64,000 nucleotides of DNA, taken from assembly GCA_025351405.1 (NCBI GenBank), contig JANXVZ010000005.1:43894-107893 (forward strand), written 5' to 3'. This document shows, in pieces, positions 34,316-43,185 of the stretch; the first letter of the stretch is position 1, and the number at the start of each line of letters is the position of its first letter. The notes beneath the pieces were generated by a model. It made no database searches, was not told the origin of the DNA, and saw only the letters and a program-made list of their open reading frames with translations. This DNA comes from Sphingomonadales bacterium (GTDB taxonomy: Bacteria > Pseudomonadota > Alphaproteobacteria > Sphingomonadales > Sphingomonadaceae). The position numbers and the translations under genes are program-made.

Positions 34316-34818
34316 GCCTTTATGCCAGCGTCGGCGCCGGCACCGTTTCGGCATTCGGGCAAAGCGTTCCTGCTGCATTCGGCCGGTCGGGTGCCATTGC
34401 CGCGGATGCAAAGCGCGAGGGCGACGGCGCGACGCCGCTGGGCCACTGGTCGATCCGCGCCGCGCTGCTGCGGCCCGATCGCATGGCACCGCCCAAGACC
34501 GCGCTGCCCTGGCGCTGGCTGCGCGCCGACGATGGCTGGTCCGACGACAGCGCCGACCCGGCCTACAACTACCCGGTTCGCCACCCGCACCGGTTTTCCG
34601 CCGAACGCCTTTGGCGCGACGACCACGCCTATGACATGGTCGTCATCCTCGGCCACAACGACGCTCCGCCTGTTCCCGGCCTGGGCAGCGCCATCTTCCT
34701 GCATTGCAGCCAGCCCGACCGTCGCCCCACGGAGGGCTGTGTGGCAATCGACCGCGCCACGCTGGCCGCCTGGCTCGACCGCCTTTCCCCGGGTGACGCG
34801 ATCGACATCATGGCTTGA
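34312..34818 (+). CDS. L,D-transpeptidase family protein (YkuD domain)
   Basis: The 168-aa product carries the catalytic H-to-Cys motif FLHCSQPDRRPTEGCVAID, with Cys near residue 144. Such enzymes make L,D crosslinks or anchor proteins to peptidoglycan. No clear signal peptide is present, which is unusual for a periplasmic enzyme. The start is a GTG overlapping the ribA stop (GTGA). It ends the overlapping xth-ribA-ldt run. Confidence 0.87.
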   Translation: MSLYASVGAGTVSAFGQSVPAAFGRSGAIAADAKREGDGATPLGHWSIRAALLRPDRMAPPKTALPWRWLRADDGWSDDSADPAYNYPVRHPHRFSAERLWRDDHAYDMVVILGHNDAPPVPGLGSAIFLHCSQPDRRPTEGCVAIDRATLAAWLDRLSPGDAIDIMA

Positions 34819-34829
34819 TCGGCAACGCG

Positions 34830-35540
34830 TCAGCCCGCAGGCGCCGCAGCCTTTGACAGGCGATAAATCCCTTCGGCAAGGGCACCGCGCAACATAGCGC
34901 GCGAGAAGGCAAAATTTCCACCCGTCGGCAGGCACGGCCCGAGCGCCGGGGTGATATCGGCGAACGCCTGCTTTTCGCTGGATGTGCCGGGCGTTGCTGC
35001 GAGCAGTGTGCGCACGGTTGCCGGCTGGGCGTGCGCCACGCACTCGCCGAATTGTTCGAGCGCCAGCGCCGATGCGATCTTGCTCGAATAGGGCTGCTTG
35101 TAGATCGCAACATAGCCGCTGTCGGTCGTTGCCGAGAAATTGGCCGACGGCGCCCTGGCGAAATCATGGTCATAAGCCGCATCGAAAAGATTGCCCATCA
35201 ACAGCCGTTCCGCAAAGCGCAGTTGACCATCGGCGAGGCAGACTTCGTCCTCCCGGTCGAACAGGCGCTTCATCATCTGCGCATATTCCGGCGAATCGAT
35301 GGGCGCCATCAACAGCCTGGCGGTGCGACCCGGGGCGCGATCGACAAGGCAGGCGGCAAAATCGCGCATCGTCAACCGCGCGCCGTGGCCGCCATGGCCT
35401 TCCATCTGTGCGGCGCGGTGGCGGATCAGCGTGCCGGTCTCCTGCGCGGCCACCGGCGCCGCGCCCAAAGCCGCGGCTGCGAGCGTTGCCGCCAAAATTG
35501 CCCATAACCAACGAACTGGTTTTACACGATCAATGCGCAT
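34830..35540 (-). CDS. Secreted protein of unknown function with internal Cys-containing repeat
   Basis: The 236-aa protein has a signal peptide ending near VAAQ (residue 33). I do not recognise the family. Two halves resemble each other: DFAACLVDRAPGRTARLL with VCLADGQLRFAERLLMGNL, and QFGECVAHAQPATVRTLL with PCLPTGGNFAFSRAMLRGAL. Each half has two cysteines about 45-50 residues apart. This indicates duplication of a disulfide-bearing helical module. It is convergent with the L,D-transpeptidase gene. Confidence 0.75.
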   Translation of the reverse strand: MRIDRVKPVRWLWAILAATLAAAALGAAPVAAQETGTLIRHRAAQMEGHGGHGARLTMRDFAACLVDRAPGRTARLLMAPIDSPEYAQMMKRLFDREDEVCLADGQLRFAERLLMGNLFDAAYDHDFARAPSANFSATTDSGYVAIYKQPYSSKIASALALEQFGECVAHAQPATVRTLLAATPGTSSEKQAFADITPALGPCLPTGGNFAFSRAMLRGALAEGIYRLSKAAAPAG

Positions 35541-35619
35541 CCTTGCCCGTTTTCCCCCTGTCGCCCATCACCCAAGGCTGGCCGGGCGGGAATCGCAAGT
35601 CAAGCAGCAGCGCGGTGCA

Positions 35620-35672
35620 GTTAGCCGCGTCATCGCCCGCGTCATCGGCCACGTCATCGGCCGCGTCGGACG
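35620..35672. repeat. 12-bp degenerate tandem repeat at the 3' end of rnr
   Basis: Units close to CGCGTCATCGGC recur about four times across the rnr stop region. They encode part of the basic Arg-rich tail of RNase R and continue past its stop codon. Confidence 0.6.
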
Positions 35673-37852
35673 CCCTTTGGCACCCGCGATTGCCCGGCCC
35701 GGCGCCCCGTTCGCACCCGGTCGCGCCGGAACGGCTGCTGGCCTTCGCCCAATGGCAGCTCGAAGCGCAGCGCCCCGGTGATCGGATTGGCCTCCGCCAG
35801 CCGCAAGTCGAGCCGCTGGCCGGCAACATAGCGCGTGCCGGTCTCGATGCCCTCGAGCGTCCGGGTCGCCTCGTCATAGACGAAGCGTTCGTCGCCAAGC
35901 GTCGAGACGGGGACAAGCCCGTCGCCGCCAAGGCCGACCACCTGGGCGAAAAAGCCGAACTTGAGGACGCCGGTGATGCGCGTCGGCAGCGTCTCGCCGA
36001 TGCGGGTCGACAGATAGGCGGCGACATAGCGATCGGTGGTGTCGCGCTCGGCCTCCATCGCGCGGCGCTCGGTCATCGAGACATGGTCGGCGGTGCGCGC
36101 CATGGCTTTCGCGTCGGCATCGGCCAGCCCGCCCTCGCCCAATTTATACGCCGCCACCAGCGCGCGATGGACGACAAGATCGGCATAGCGCCGAATCGGC
36201 GACGTGAAGTGCGCGTAGCTGCCCAGCGACAGCCCGAAATGCCCCTTGTTGTCGGGAGAGTAATAGGCCTGCGTCTGGCTGCGCAGCACCTGCTCGCTGA
36301 CCTGTTCAGCATATTCCTCGCCTTTGACGCGGCGGAGGATGCGGTTGAAGGTGGCGGGCTGGATGACCTGGCCCAGCGCAAGGTTCTGGCCCAGGGTTTC
36401 GAGATAGTCCTTCAACGCGATCAGCTTCTCGCGCCCCGGCGGTTCATGGTCGCGGTACATGCAGGCGGACTTCTTCGCCTCCAGCGCCTTGGCGGCCGCG
36501 ACATTGGCAGCGATCATGAAATCCTCGATCAGCCGGTGCGCATCGAGGCGTTCGCGCAGCTCGATCGCTGCGATCCGCCCCATTTCGTCCAGCCGGACAC
36601 GGCGCTCGGGCAGGTCGAGATCGAGCGGTTCGCGGGCATCGCGGGCGCGGGACAGCGCGCCCCAGGTCGCCCACAGTGCCTGCAGCGTCGCCAGATGCGT
36701 GCCTTCGCCGGTGTCGATCGTCGCCTGGGCTTCCTCATAGGCGATGTTGGTGGTGCAGCGGATGACGGCGCGGGTGAAGCGCTGGTGGGTGACCTTGCCA
36801 TCGGCGGCGATATCGAGATGGCAGGCGAGGACGGCGCGATCCTTGCCTTCCACCAGCGAACAGACATCGGCGGACAGCGTTTCGGGGAGCATCGGCACGA
36901 CGCGATCGGGGAAATAGACGCTGTTGCCGCGCTCGCGCGCCGAACGGTCGAGGGCGCTGCCGGGGCGGACATAGTAACTGACATCGGCGATGGCGACGAT
37001 CGCCTTGAAGCTGCCGTCGTCGTTGGCGGCGGCCCAGACGGCGTCGTCATGGTCGCGGGCATCGGCAGGGTCGATGGTCAGCAACGGCAGCGCGCGCAAA
37101 TCTTCGCGTTCACCCAGCGCCAGTGTGGCCACGCGCTCGGCTTCCTCCAGCACGATTTCGTCGAAGCGGTGGGGTATGCCCTTGGCGTGGATGGCGATCA
37201 GCGAAAAGGCGCGTGGCGCAAACGGGTCGCCGAGCACTTCGACGACGCGGGCGTGCTGGTGCGGCGGCCGTCCGCCGGGTTCCGCCAGCACCAGGTCGCC
37301 GGCGTTGCCTTGGCCGGGATCGTTGACCGCAAGATCGGAGCGGGCGCGCTTGTCGACGGGGACGAGGCGGAAGCCCGCGGCATCCTTGCGCAAAATGCCG
37401 AGGACAAACTCCTCGCGCTTGGCCAGCGCCTTCATCGGGAAGCCGCGATAGCCGGCGCCGGCCTCCTCGATCCGCGCCAGCACCCGGTCGCCGATGCCCA
37501 GTGCCGCCCGACCGCGACCCTCGCTGATGCGAACCCGCGGCGGCGGCGTCGGCTGGTCCCAATTGTCCGGGGTGCCGACCGGGCCGCCGTCGTCGATTTC
37601 GACGATGCGCAGCACTGTCACCTTGGGCAGGCCGCCTGCCTTGTGCAACGTACGACCGGGTCCGACCTCAAGCTCGCCGGTGTCGGCCATGTCCTTCAAC
37701 AGGCCCTTCAGCGCGATCTTGTCCTGGGCATGAAGCCCGAAGGCCTTGGCGATTTCACGCTTGCCGACGGCGCCGGGCTGGGCGCGGATAAAATCGAGGA
37801 TGGCGGCGCGGCTGGGAAGGCCAGGCGGCGGCGGTGGGGGGCGTCGAGGCAT
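35654..37852 (-). CDS. rnr: Ribonuclease R (VacB), 3'-5' exoribonuclease
   Basis: The 732-aa enzyme degrades structured RNA. It has an N-terminal winged-helix (RAAILDFIRAQPGAVGKREI), cold-shock domains, the RNB catalytic core with TIDPADARDHDDAVW, the conserved HFTSPIRRYADLVVHRALVA and a C-terminal S1 domain (TRITGVLKFGFFAQVVGLGG). The basic tail ends in PKGVRRGR. The ATG at 37852 is preferred to the GTG one codon upstream. It is divergent from atm1 across 98 bp. Confidence 0.95.
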   Translation of the reverse strand: MPRRPPPPPPGLPSRAAILDFIRAQPGAVGKREIAKAFGLHAQDKIALKGLLKDMADTGELEVGPGRTLHKAGGLPKVTVLRIVEIDDGGPVGTPDNWDQPTPPPRVRISEGRGRAALGIGDRVLARIEEAGAGYRGFPMKALAKREEFVLGILRKDAAGFRLVPVDKRARSDLAVNDPGQGNAGDLVLAEPGGRPPHQHARVVEVLGDPFAPRAFSLIAIHAKGIPHRFDEIVLEEAERVATLALGEREDLRALPLLTIDPADARDHDDAVWAAANDDGSFKAIVAIADVSYYVRPGSALDRSARERGNSVYFPDRVVPMLPETLSADVCSLVEGKDRAVLACHLDIAADGKVTHQRFTRAVIRCTTNIAYEEAQATIDTGEGTHLATLQALWATWGALSRARDAREPLDLDLPERRVRLDEMGRIAAIELRERLDAHRLIEDFMIAANVAAAKALEAKKSACMYRDHEPPGREKLIALKDYLETLGQNLALGQVIQPATFNRILRRVKGEEYAEQVSEQVLRSQTQAYYSPDNKGHFGLSLGSYAHFTSPIRRYADLVVHRALVAAYKLGEGGLADADAKAMARTADHVSMTERRAMEAERDTTDRYVAAYLSTRIGETLPTRITGVLKFGFFAQVVGLGGDGLVPVSTLGDERFVYDEATRTLEGIETGTRYVAGQRLDLRLAEANPITGALRFELPLGEGQQPFRRDRVRTGRRAGQSRVPKGVRRGR

Positions 37853-37950
37853 CACCGGACCATGGGCGGTGGGCGCGGCGCTGGCAACCTTGGCATGGGT
37901 CGATGCCTTATGACGTTGCCATCCCGCACCGGCGTCGCCACATTGCGCCC

Positions 37951-39765
37951 ATGCAATCCCTATCCGCGCCGCCGCAGGGGCCAGCTGATTTCAGCACCCT
38001 GAAGCGCTTCCTCCCCTATCTGTGGCCCAAGGGCAGCGTTTCGATGCGCCTGCGCGTCGTCGCCGCGATGCTGCTCGTGCTGCTGGCGAAATCGACGACG
38101 CTGCTGATGCCGTTTGCCTACAAGGGCGCCATCGACCGGATGGCCAAGCCGGTGCCCGATGGCGTCACCATCGCGGTGGCGCTGGTGGTCGCCTATGCCG
38201 CGGCACGCTTTGGCGGCGTGTTGTTCGACAATCTGCGCAACGCCATCTTCGAGCTTGTCGGCCAGACCGCGGCGCGGCGGCTATCGCAGGACGTATTCGC
38301 CCACATCCACAAGCTGTCGCTGCGCTTTCACCTCGAACGCCGCACCGGCGCACTGACCCGCATCGTCGAGCGCGGCACCAAGAGCATCGACACGATGCTC
38401 TATTTCATCCTGTTCAACATCTTCCCGACGATTTTCGAACTCGCCGCGGTCTGTGCCATCTTCTGGATCAAGCTGGGGCCGTCGCTGGTCGGCGCGACGC
38501 TGGTCATGGTCGTCGCCTATATCGCCTTCACCCGCCGCGTGACCGACTGGCGCAACGCGCTGCGCCGCGAGATGGTCGACAGCGATAACAAGGCGGTGGC
38601 ACGCGCCGTCGATTCGCTGCTCAACTATGAAACCGTCAAATATTTCAACGCCGAAGCCCATGAAAGCCGCAATTATGAAAAGGCGGTGCGGCGCTACACC
38701 GATGCCGCCGTCAAGAACGAGGTATCGCTGGCCTGGCTGAACATCGGCCAATCGCTGATCACCAACCTGATGATGGCGGGCGCCATGGGCTATACCGTCT
38801 GGGGCTGGAGCCAGGGCAAGTTCAGCGTCGGCGACGTCGTGCTGGTCAACACCCTGCTGGCGCAGCTGTTCCGGCCATTGGACATGCTCGGCATGGTCTA
38901 TCGGGAGATAAAACAGGGCCTTATCGACATGGAGGCGATGTTCAATCTCATCGACACCGAAACCGAAATCGCCGATGCGCCCGATGCCAAGACCCTGATG
39001 CTGTCCGGCGCGCACGTCCGCTTCTCGCACGTCGATTTCGCCTATGAACCGCGCCGGCAGATCCTCCACGATGTCAGCTTCGACGTGCCGCCGGGCGCCA
39101 AGCTCGCCATCGTCGGGCATTCGGGGGCCGGAAAATCGACCCTCAGCCGCATCCTCTACCGATTCTACGACATCACCGGCGGCAGCGTCACCATCGACGG
39201 ACAGGATATCCGCAGTGTCACCCAGGACAGCCTGCGCCGCGCCATCGGCATCGTGCCGCAGGACACAGTGCTGTTCAACGACACCATCGGCTACAACATC
39301 GGCTATGGCCGCCCCGACGCCACCCAGGCCGAAATCGAGGCGGCGGCGCGGGGTGCGGCGATCCATGACTTCATCGTCTCGCTGCCCGATGGCTATGCGA
39401 CGACCGTGGGCGAGCGCGGGTTGAAGCTGTCGGGCGGCGAAAAGCAGCGCGTCGCCATCGCCCGCACGATCCTCAAGGACCCCGCCATCCTCATCCTCGA
39501 CGAAGCCACCAGCGCGCTCGATTCGGCGACCGAAGCCGATATCCAGTCGGCGCTGGGAGCCGTGGCGCAAAGCCGCACCACCCTCGTCATCGCCCACCGG
39601 CTGTCGACGATCACCGATGCCGACGAAATCCTGGTGCTGTCGGCAGGGCGCATCGTTGAACGCGGCCGCCATGACGCGCTGCTAGCGCGCGACGGTGCCT
39701 ATGCCGAAATGTGGGCGCTGCAGCAGGCCGAAGCCGAGGAAGGCGCGGCGCTGGCAGCCGAATAG
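37951..39765 (+). CDS. Atm1/HMT1-type ABC exporter (ABCB7 family)
   Basis: The 604-aa half-transporter fuses six transmembrane helices to an ATPase. The membrane part carries YETVKYFNAEAHE, characteristic of the Atm1/ABCB7 group that exports glutathione-linked sulfur or metal conjugates. The ATPase has Walker A GHSGAGKST, signature LSGGEKQR, Walker B ILILDEAT and switch IAHRLST. The ATG at 37951 is the first that precedes the family N-terminus. It converges on pspF, eight bases apart. Confidence 0.93.
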   Translation: MQSLSAPPQGPADFSTLKRFLPYLWPKGSVSMRLRVVAAMLLVLLAKSTTLLMPFAYKGAIDRMAKPVPDGVTIAVALVVAYAAARFGGVLFDNLRNAIFELVGQTAARRLSQDVFAHIHKLSLRFHLERRTGALTRIVERGTKSIDTMLYFILFNIFPTIFELAAVCAIFWIKLGPSLVGATLVMVVAYIAFTRRVTDWRNALRREMVDSDNKAVARAVDSLLNYETVKYFNAEAHESRNYEKAVRRYTDAAVKNEVSLAWLNIGQSLITNLMMAGAMGYTVWGWSQGKFSVGDVVLVNTLLAQLFRPLDMLGMVYREIKQGLIDMEAMFNLIDTETEIADAPDAKTLMLSGAHVRFSHVDFAYEPRRQILHDVSFDVPPGAKLAIVGHSGAGKSTLSRILYRFYDITGGSVTIDGQDIRSVTQDSLRRAIGIVPQDTVLFNDTIGYNIGYGRPDATQAEIEAAARGAAIHDFIVSLPDGYATTVGERGLKLSGGEKQRVAIARTILKDPAILILDEATSALDSATEADIQSALGAVAQSRTTLVIAHRLSTITDADEILVLSAGRIVERGRHDALLARDGAYAEMWALQQAEAEEGAALAAE

Positions 39766-39772
39766 CGGCGGG

Positions 39773-40819
39773 TCATTCCCCCGCGGTCAGCAGGTCATGG
39801 CGCTTCAGCGCGTGGCGAAGCTGGTCATAGCTCAGCGCCAGCGCCGTCGCGGTTCGCCGCTGGTTGTGGCGGCAGCGCTCGAGCGCGGCGAGCAGGATGT
39901 CGCGTTCATATGTCAGCACGGCGGCGCGGAAATCATTGACGCCGGACAGGCCTGGCCCGGGGTCAGCGCGCGCCGCAGGCAAGCCGGCGATTTCGCTGGT
40001 CGGGTCGATCGGGACGCGGGCGGCGGCCACCATCGACGCGGGCCGCCACGGCGATTCGAACGGGTCGAGAACGATGCGCCCGACCGGCTGCTCGCCCGCG
40101 CCCCAGCGATACAGCGAGCGTTCGACGACATTCTTCAATTCACGAACATTCCCGGGCCAGGTGTAGCTGTTGAGTGTCGCCAGCGCATTGGGCGTAAAGC
40201 CGGGAAACCGCGCCCAGCCCAGCTCGGCGGCCATTCGCCGGGCAAAGTGCAGGGCAAGGACTTCGATGTCCTCCGCCCTTTCCCTCAGCGGTGGCAAGGT
40301 AATGACTTCAAACGATAGCCGGTCGAGCAGATCGGGGCGAAAACGGCCCTTTTCGACCAGCGAGGGTAAGTCCTCGTTGGTGGCCCCGACCAGCCGGACA
40401 TCGACCTGCAACACCCGGTTCGAGCCGATCCGCGTCAGTTCGCCATATTCGACCACGCGGAGCAGGCGCTCCTGTGCCGCCGCCGAAAGCGTCGCGATCT
40501 CGTCGAGAAACAGCGTGCCGCCATCCGCATCCTCGAAGCGCCCGGCCCGCGCCCGCGCCGCACCGGTGAAGGCACCGGCTTCATAGCCGAACAGTTCGGC
40601 GTCGATGAGGGTTTCCGGCAGCGCTGCACAGTTGATCGAGATCAGCGGCGCCCCCCAGCGCGGGCTGAGGCGATGCAGGCGCTCGGCGATCAATTCCTTG
40701 CCAGTGCCGCGCTCGCCGATGACCAGAACCGGGCGGTTGAGCGCGGCCGCCGCCGAGGCTTGCTCGACGGCATCGAGGAAAATCGAGGACGAGCCGATAA
40801 GGGCGGCTGGTTTGGCCAT
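39773..40819 (-). CDS. pspF: PspF, sigma-54 enhancer-binding activator of the phage-shock locus
   Basis: The 348-aa protein is an AAA+ domain plus a Fis-type HTH without a receiver domain, as in PspF. Motifs are GERGTGKE (Walker A), GAFTGA (sigma-54 contact), GGTLFLDEI (Walker B) and a C-terminal RRTATALALSYDQLRHALKRH helix-turn-helix. It is divergent from the psp genes and faces their sigma-54 promoter 110 bp away. By analogy PspA binds and silences it until membrane stress. Confidence 0.95.
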   Translation of the reverse strand: MAKPAALIGSSSIFLDAVEQASAAAALNRPVLVIGERGTGKELIAERLHRLSPRWGAPLISINCAALPETLIDAELFGYEAGAFTGAARARAGRFEDADGGTLFLDEIATLSAAAQERLLRVVEYGELTRIGSNRVLQVDVRLVGATNEDLPSLVEKGRFRPDLLDRLSFEVITLPPLRERAEDIEVLALHFARRMAAELGWARFPGFTPNALATLNSYTWPGNVRELKNVVERSLYRWGAGEQPVGRIVLDPFESPWRPASMVAAARVPIDPTSEIAGLPAARADPGPGLSGVNDFRAAVLTYERDILLAALERCRHNQRRTATALALSYDQLRHALKRHDLLTAGE

Positions 40820-40929
40820 GGCCGCAAGTTAGTGCGATTTCCCAATGTTTCGCAAGAGACACGATGTGAAATTTCCATGCGAGAGGGCACTTTTCAATAA
40901 TATCAATGGGTTGTGGAGGCTGTCCCACT

Positions 40930-40945
40930 TGGCACGGCTCATGCA
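40930..40945 (+). promoter_or_regulatory. Sigma-54 promoter of the psp operon
   Basis: TGGCACGGCTCATGCA fits the -24/-12 consensus TGGCACG-N4-TTGCW with one mismatch; GG and GC have the correct spacing. The start of transcription would be near 40956, 50 bases before the first small gene. The adjoining AT-rich stretch (about 40840-40915) is a plausible PspF/IHF region. Confidence 0.88.
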
Positions 40946-41005
40946 AAGCTGTTGGCATGAGCAGCCGGAGCAACCCCCGGACGCCCCAGACAAAGGAGAT
41001 ACGAA

Positions 41006-41182
41006 ATGACCAGGTTCCTTAAATCCAGCGAAGCCCTCCGCAACCTTTCCGGCGTTTTCGCCGCGCTGGTCATCGGTGGCACCTTCCTCCTCGCCGCTGC
41101 CGGCCCGGCTCTCGCCTCGCAGGCTTCTGCACAGGATGGCATGAATCTTTCCTCGAAATCGATTATCGTCCGTGTTGCCTGA
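41006..41182 (+). CDS. 58-aa membrane/secreted peptide, first gene of the psp operon
   Basis: ATG at 41006 follows AAGGAG by seven bases and is the first gene after the sigma-54 promoter. The product starts MTRFLKSSEALRN, then has a hydrophobic stretch (about 17-38, including ALVIGGTFLLAAAGPALA). It ends in a polar tail that closes SIIVRVA. It could be a cleaved signal peptide or a single-span protein. I recognise no family. The strong ribosome site and promoter position argue that it is real. A large hairpin separates it from pspA. Confidence 0.72.
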   Translation: MTRFLKSSEALRNLSGVFAALVIGGTFLLAAAGPALASQASAQDGMNLSSKSIIVRVA

Positions 41183-41206
41183 CATAGTTCGGCACACACC
41201 GACGAT

Positions 41207-41238
41207 GGCCGGAGGGGTCACCCCCTCCCCCTCCGGCC
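41207..41238 (+). promoter_or_regulatory. Strong intercistronic hairpin before pspA
   Basis: An 11-bp perfect stem, GGCCGGAGGGG with its complement at 41228-41238, encloses a 10-base loop. No U-tract follows, so it may set mRNA processing or stability between the small peptide gene and pspA rather than terminate fully. Confidence 0.7.
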
Positions 41239-41282
41239 CCCGCGTCAATGACTGGGCGACACAAGACTGGAGACCACCGATC

Positions 41283-41957
41283 ATGGGAATTTTTTCGCGA
41301 ACCCGCGATATCATCGCCGCCAACGTCACCGATCTGCTCGATCGGGCCGAAGATCCGGCGAAGATGATCCGCATGATCATCATGGAGATGGAGGAAACGC
41401 TGGTCGAGGTTCGCGCCTCTGCCGCCCGCACCATCGCCGACCAGAAGGAGATGCGCCGCGCCGTCATCCGCGCCGAAGCCGCGCAATCGAGCTGGGCCGA
41501 AAAGGCCGAGCTGGCGCTGTCCAAGGGCCGCGAGGACCTCGCCAAGGCGGCGCTGGTCGAAAAGGCCAAGGCCAAGAGCTTTGCCGAGCAGACCCATGCC
41601 GAAGTCACCGCGCTCGACCAGGGCCTTGCCCTCAACGAAGCCGATATCTTCAAGCTCGAAGGCAAGCTGCGCGAAGCCCGCACCCGCCAGAACGTCATCC
41701 TCAACCGCATCGAAAGCGCCACCCAGCGGTCGCGGATGATCGAGATGACCAAGGGCCCGCGCGTCGATGAAGCCTTTGCCCGCTTCGAGATCATGGAACG
41801 CCGCGCCGATCTCGCCGAAGGCCGCGCCGATGCGCTGTCCCTCGGTGGCCCGCCGCGCACCCTCGCCGACGAATTCGCCGAACTCAGCGCCGATGATGAA
41901 GTGTCGGCCGAGCTGGCGGCAATGAAGGCGCGGATCTCGCCGAAGTCAGAGGGCTGA
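41283..41957 (+). CDS. pspA: PspA, phage-shock membrane-stabilising protein
   Basis: The 224-aa ESCRT-III-like protein opens MGIFSRTRDIIAANVTDLLD (amphipathic membrane helix) and has the family EDPAKMIRMIIMEMEETLVE segment. Long coiled-coil helices follow, to a short C-terminal DEFAELSADDEVSAEL helix. It both protects the inner membrane and inhibits PspF. The ATG at 41283 was chosen because it gives the conserved N-terminus. Confidence 0.95.
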   Translation: MGIFSRTRDIIAANVTDLLDRAEDPAKMIRMIIMEMEETLVEVRASAARTIADQKEMRRAVIRAEAAQSSWAEKAELALSKGREDLAKAALVEKAKAKSFAEQTHAEVTALDQGLALNEADIFKLEGKLREARTRQNVILNRIESATQRSRMIEMTKGPRVDEAFARFEIMERRADLAEGRADALSLGGPPRTLADEFAELSADDEVSAELAAMKARISPKSEG

Positions 41958-41961
41958 TGCC

Positions 41962-42231
41962 GTGGAAGACGTGATCATCCCCATCGGCGTCGTCGGCATG
42001 CTGTTCATCGGGCTGCCGTGGCTGATCCTCCACTATCTCACCAAGTGGAAGTCCGGCCGCGGCATCTCCCAGGAAGACGAGATGCTGCTCGACGATCTCC
42101 ACGAAATGGCCCGGCGGCTCGATACGCGCCTCGATTCGATCGAACGCATCATCACCGTCGATGACCCGAACTGGAAGGACGGGCGTGCGCCCGATCTTTC
42201 CGCCGCCCCCCGCCGCCGCGAGCTGCGCTAG
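41962..42231 (+). CDS. pspB: PspB, envelope-stress membrane protein
   Basis: The 89-aa product has one N-terminal membrane helix (IIPIGVVGMLFIGLPWLILHYL). A coiled-coil follows and ends in LDSIERIITVDDPNWKD, the conserved PspB finish. It starts at a GTG four bases after pspA. It works with PspC to release PspA from PspF. Confidence 0.93.
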   Translation: MEDVIIPIGVVGMLFIGLPWLILHYLTKWKSGRGISQEDEMLLDDLHEMARRLDTRLDSIERIITVDDPNWKDGRAPDLSAAPRRRELR

Positions 42232-42261
42232 TCGCACCCGGCACAGACAAGGACCGAAGCG

Positions 42262-42462
42262 ATGTTCAACGGACATTTCACCCTCGACAAGCGCAACGCC
42301 CGTTTCATGGGCGTTTGCGCCGGCCTCGCTGATTATCTTGGCGTCGAAACGGTCTGGCTGCGCCTCGGCTTCGTGCTCGGCACGCTGTTCGGCTTCGGAT
42401 CGCTCGCCCTCGTCTATCTCGCCATCGGCCTCATCGCCGACCGCAAACCCGAAGCGCTGTAA
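42262..42462 (+). CDS. PspC-domain protein, short copy
   Basis: The 66-aa protein consists of little more than the PspC domain: LDKRNARFMGVCAGLADYLG then VWLRLGFVLGTLFGFGSLAL and VYLAIGLIADRKP. It lacks the cytoplasmic C-terminal part that in PspC meets PspB/PspA. A full-length copy follows, so this is a domain-only duplicate that may modulate it. Confidence 0.9.
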   Translation: MFNGHFTLDKRNARFMGVCAGLADYLGVETVWLRLGFVLGTLFGFGSLALVYLAIGLIADRKPEAL

Positions 42463-42490
42463 AGCGCGATTGCAACAGGGGACACACACC

Positions 42491-42871
42491 ATGAACGCTC
42501 GCCGCACCCGCTTCTACCTCGATAAGCGCAACAAGCGCTTCATGGGCGTCTGCGCCGGCATCGCCGATTATTTCGGCTGGGAGCCGGTCTGGGTTCGCGT
42601 CGGCTTCGTCGCGTCGTTTTTCCTGGGGCTGGGGTTCATGCCCTTCGTCTATCTCGCCATCGGCTGGTTCGCCGACGCCAAGCCCGGAATGCTGTACAAC
42701 GAGAGCATCGAGGACCGGCAGTTCTGGACCAAGCTGCGGGTTGCCCCGCAACGCACCGTCCGCGACATCAACGCTTCGTTCCGCGAATCGGATCGCCGAC
42801 TGCGTGACATCGAAGCCTATGTGACCAGTTCCAACAGCCGCCTTGCCAACGAGATCGACAAGCTGCGCTAA
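42491..42871 (+). CDS. pspC: PspC, full-length copy
   Basis: The 126-aa protein has the PspC domain (FMGVCAGIADYFGWEPVWVR, FVYLAIGWFADAKP). A C-terminal cytoplasmic helix ends IEAYVTSSNSRLANEIDKLR, resembling the YVTSDT end of enterobacterial PspC. The same terminal pattern recurs in three of the next four small genes. It is probably the signalling PspC of the locus. Confidence 0.92.
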   Translation: MNARRTRFYLDKRNKRFMGVCAGIADYFGWEPVWVRVGFVASFFLGLGFMPFVYLAIGWFADAKPGMLYNESIEDRQFWTKLRVAPQRTVRDINASFRESDRRLRDIEAYVTSSNSRLANEIDKLR

Positions 42872-42894
42872 TTCGACCTTATCGGAGACCCGCG

Positions 42895-43173
42895 ATGCAC
42901 AATCTCTGGAACTATTTCGGGCTGTTGATCCCGATAATCGCCATCGGGGGCGGCATCGGCAGCACCATCTTCAAGCGATGGGCCGATCTCAAGGAAAAGC
43001 AGCTCGATATCGCGGCGCGCACCGCCGGCGAGCAGGCAGCGCAATATGCCGCCAAGATCGAACGGCTCGAAAGCCATGTCGCCGTGCTCAACCGCATCGT
43101 CACCGATCGCAACGAGGGCCTGACCGCGCAGATCGAAAGCCTGCGCGACGTGTCGCCCGCCAAGCCGAATTGA
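42895..43173 (+). CDS. PspB-like small membrane coiled-coil protein 1
   Basis: The 92-aa protein has one N-terminal helix (YFGLLIPIIAIGGGIGSTIF), a charged helix with Arg/Lys/Glu, and the end module LNRIVTDRNEGLTAQIESLR. Topology and terminal motif match PspB and the PspC tail. It is the first of four similar consecutive genes and its stop is 12 bases before the next start. Confidence 0.78.
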   Translation: MHNLWNYFGLLIPIIAIGGGIGSTIFKRWADLKEKQLDIAARTAGEQAAQYAAKIERLESHVAVLNRIVTDRNEGLTAQIESLRDVSPAKPN

Positions 43174-43185
43174 GGAGGCGCAACA

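Noticed and set aside
34982..38002. A 1006-codon open frame on the plus strand opposite the RNase R gene
   Set aside because: It is antisense to a clear rnr gene, has low-complexity Arg/Ala/Asp composition and shows no family motif. Long spurious antisense frames are expected at this G+C.
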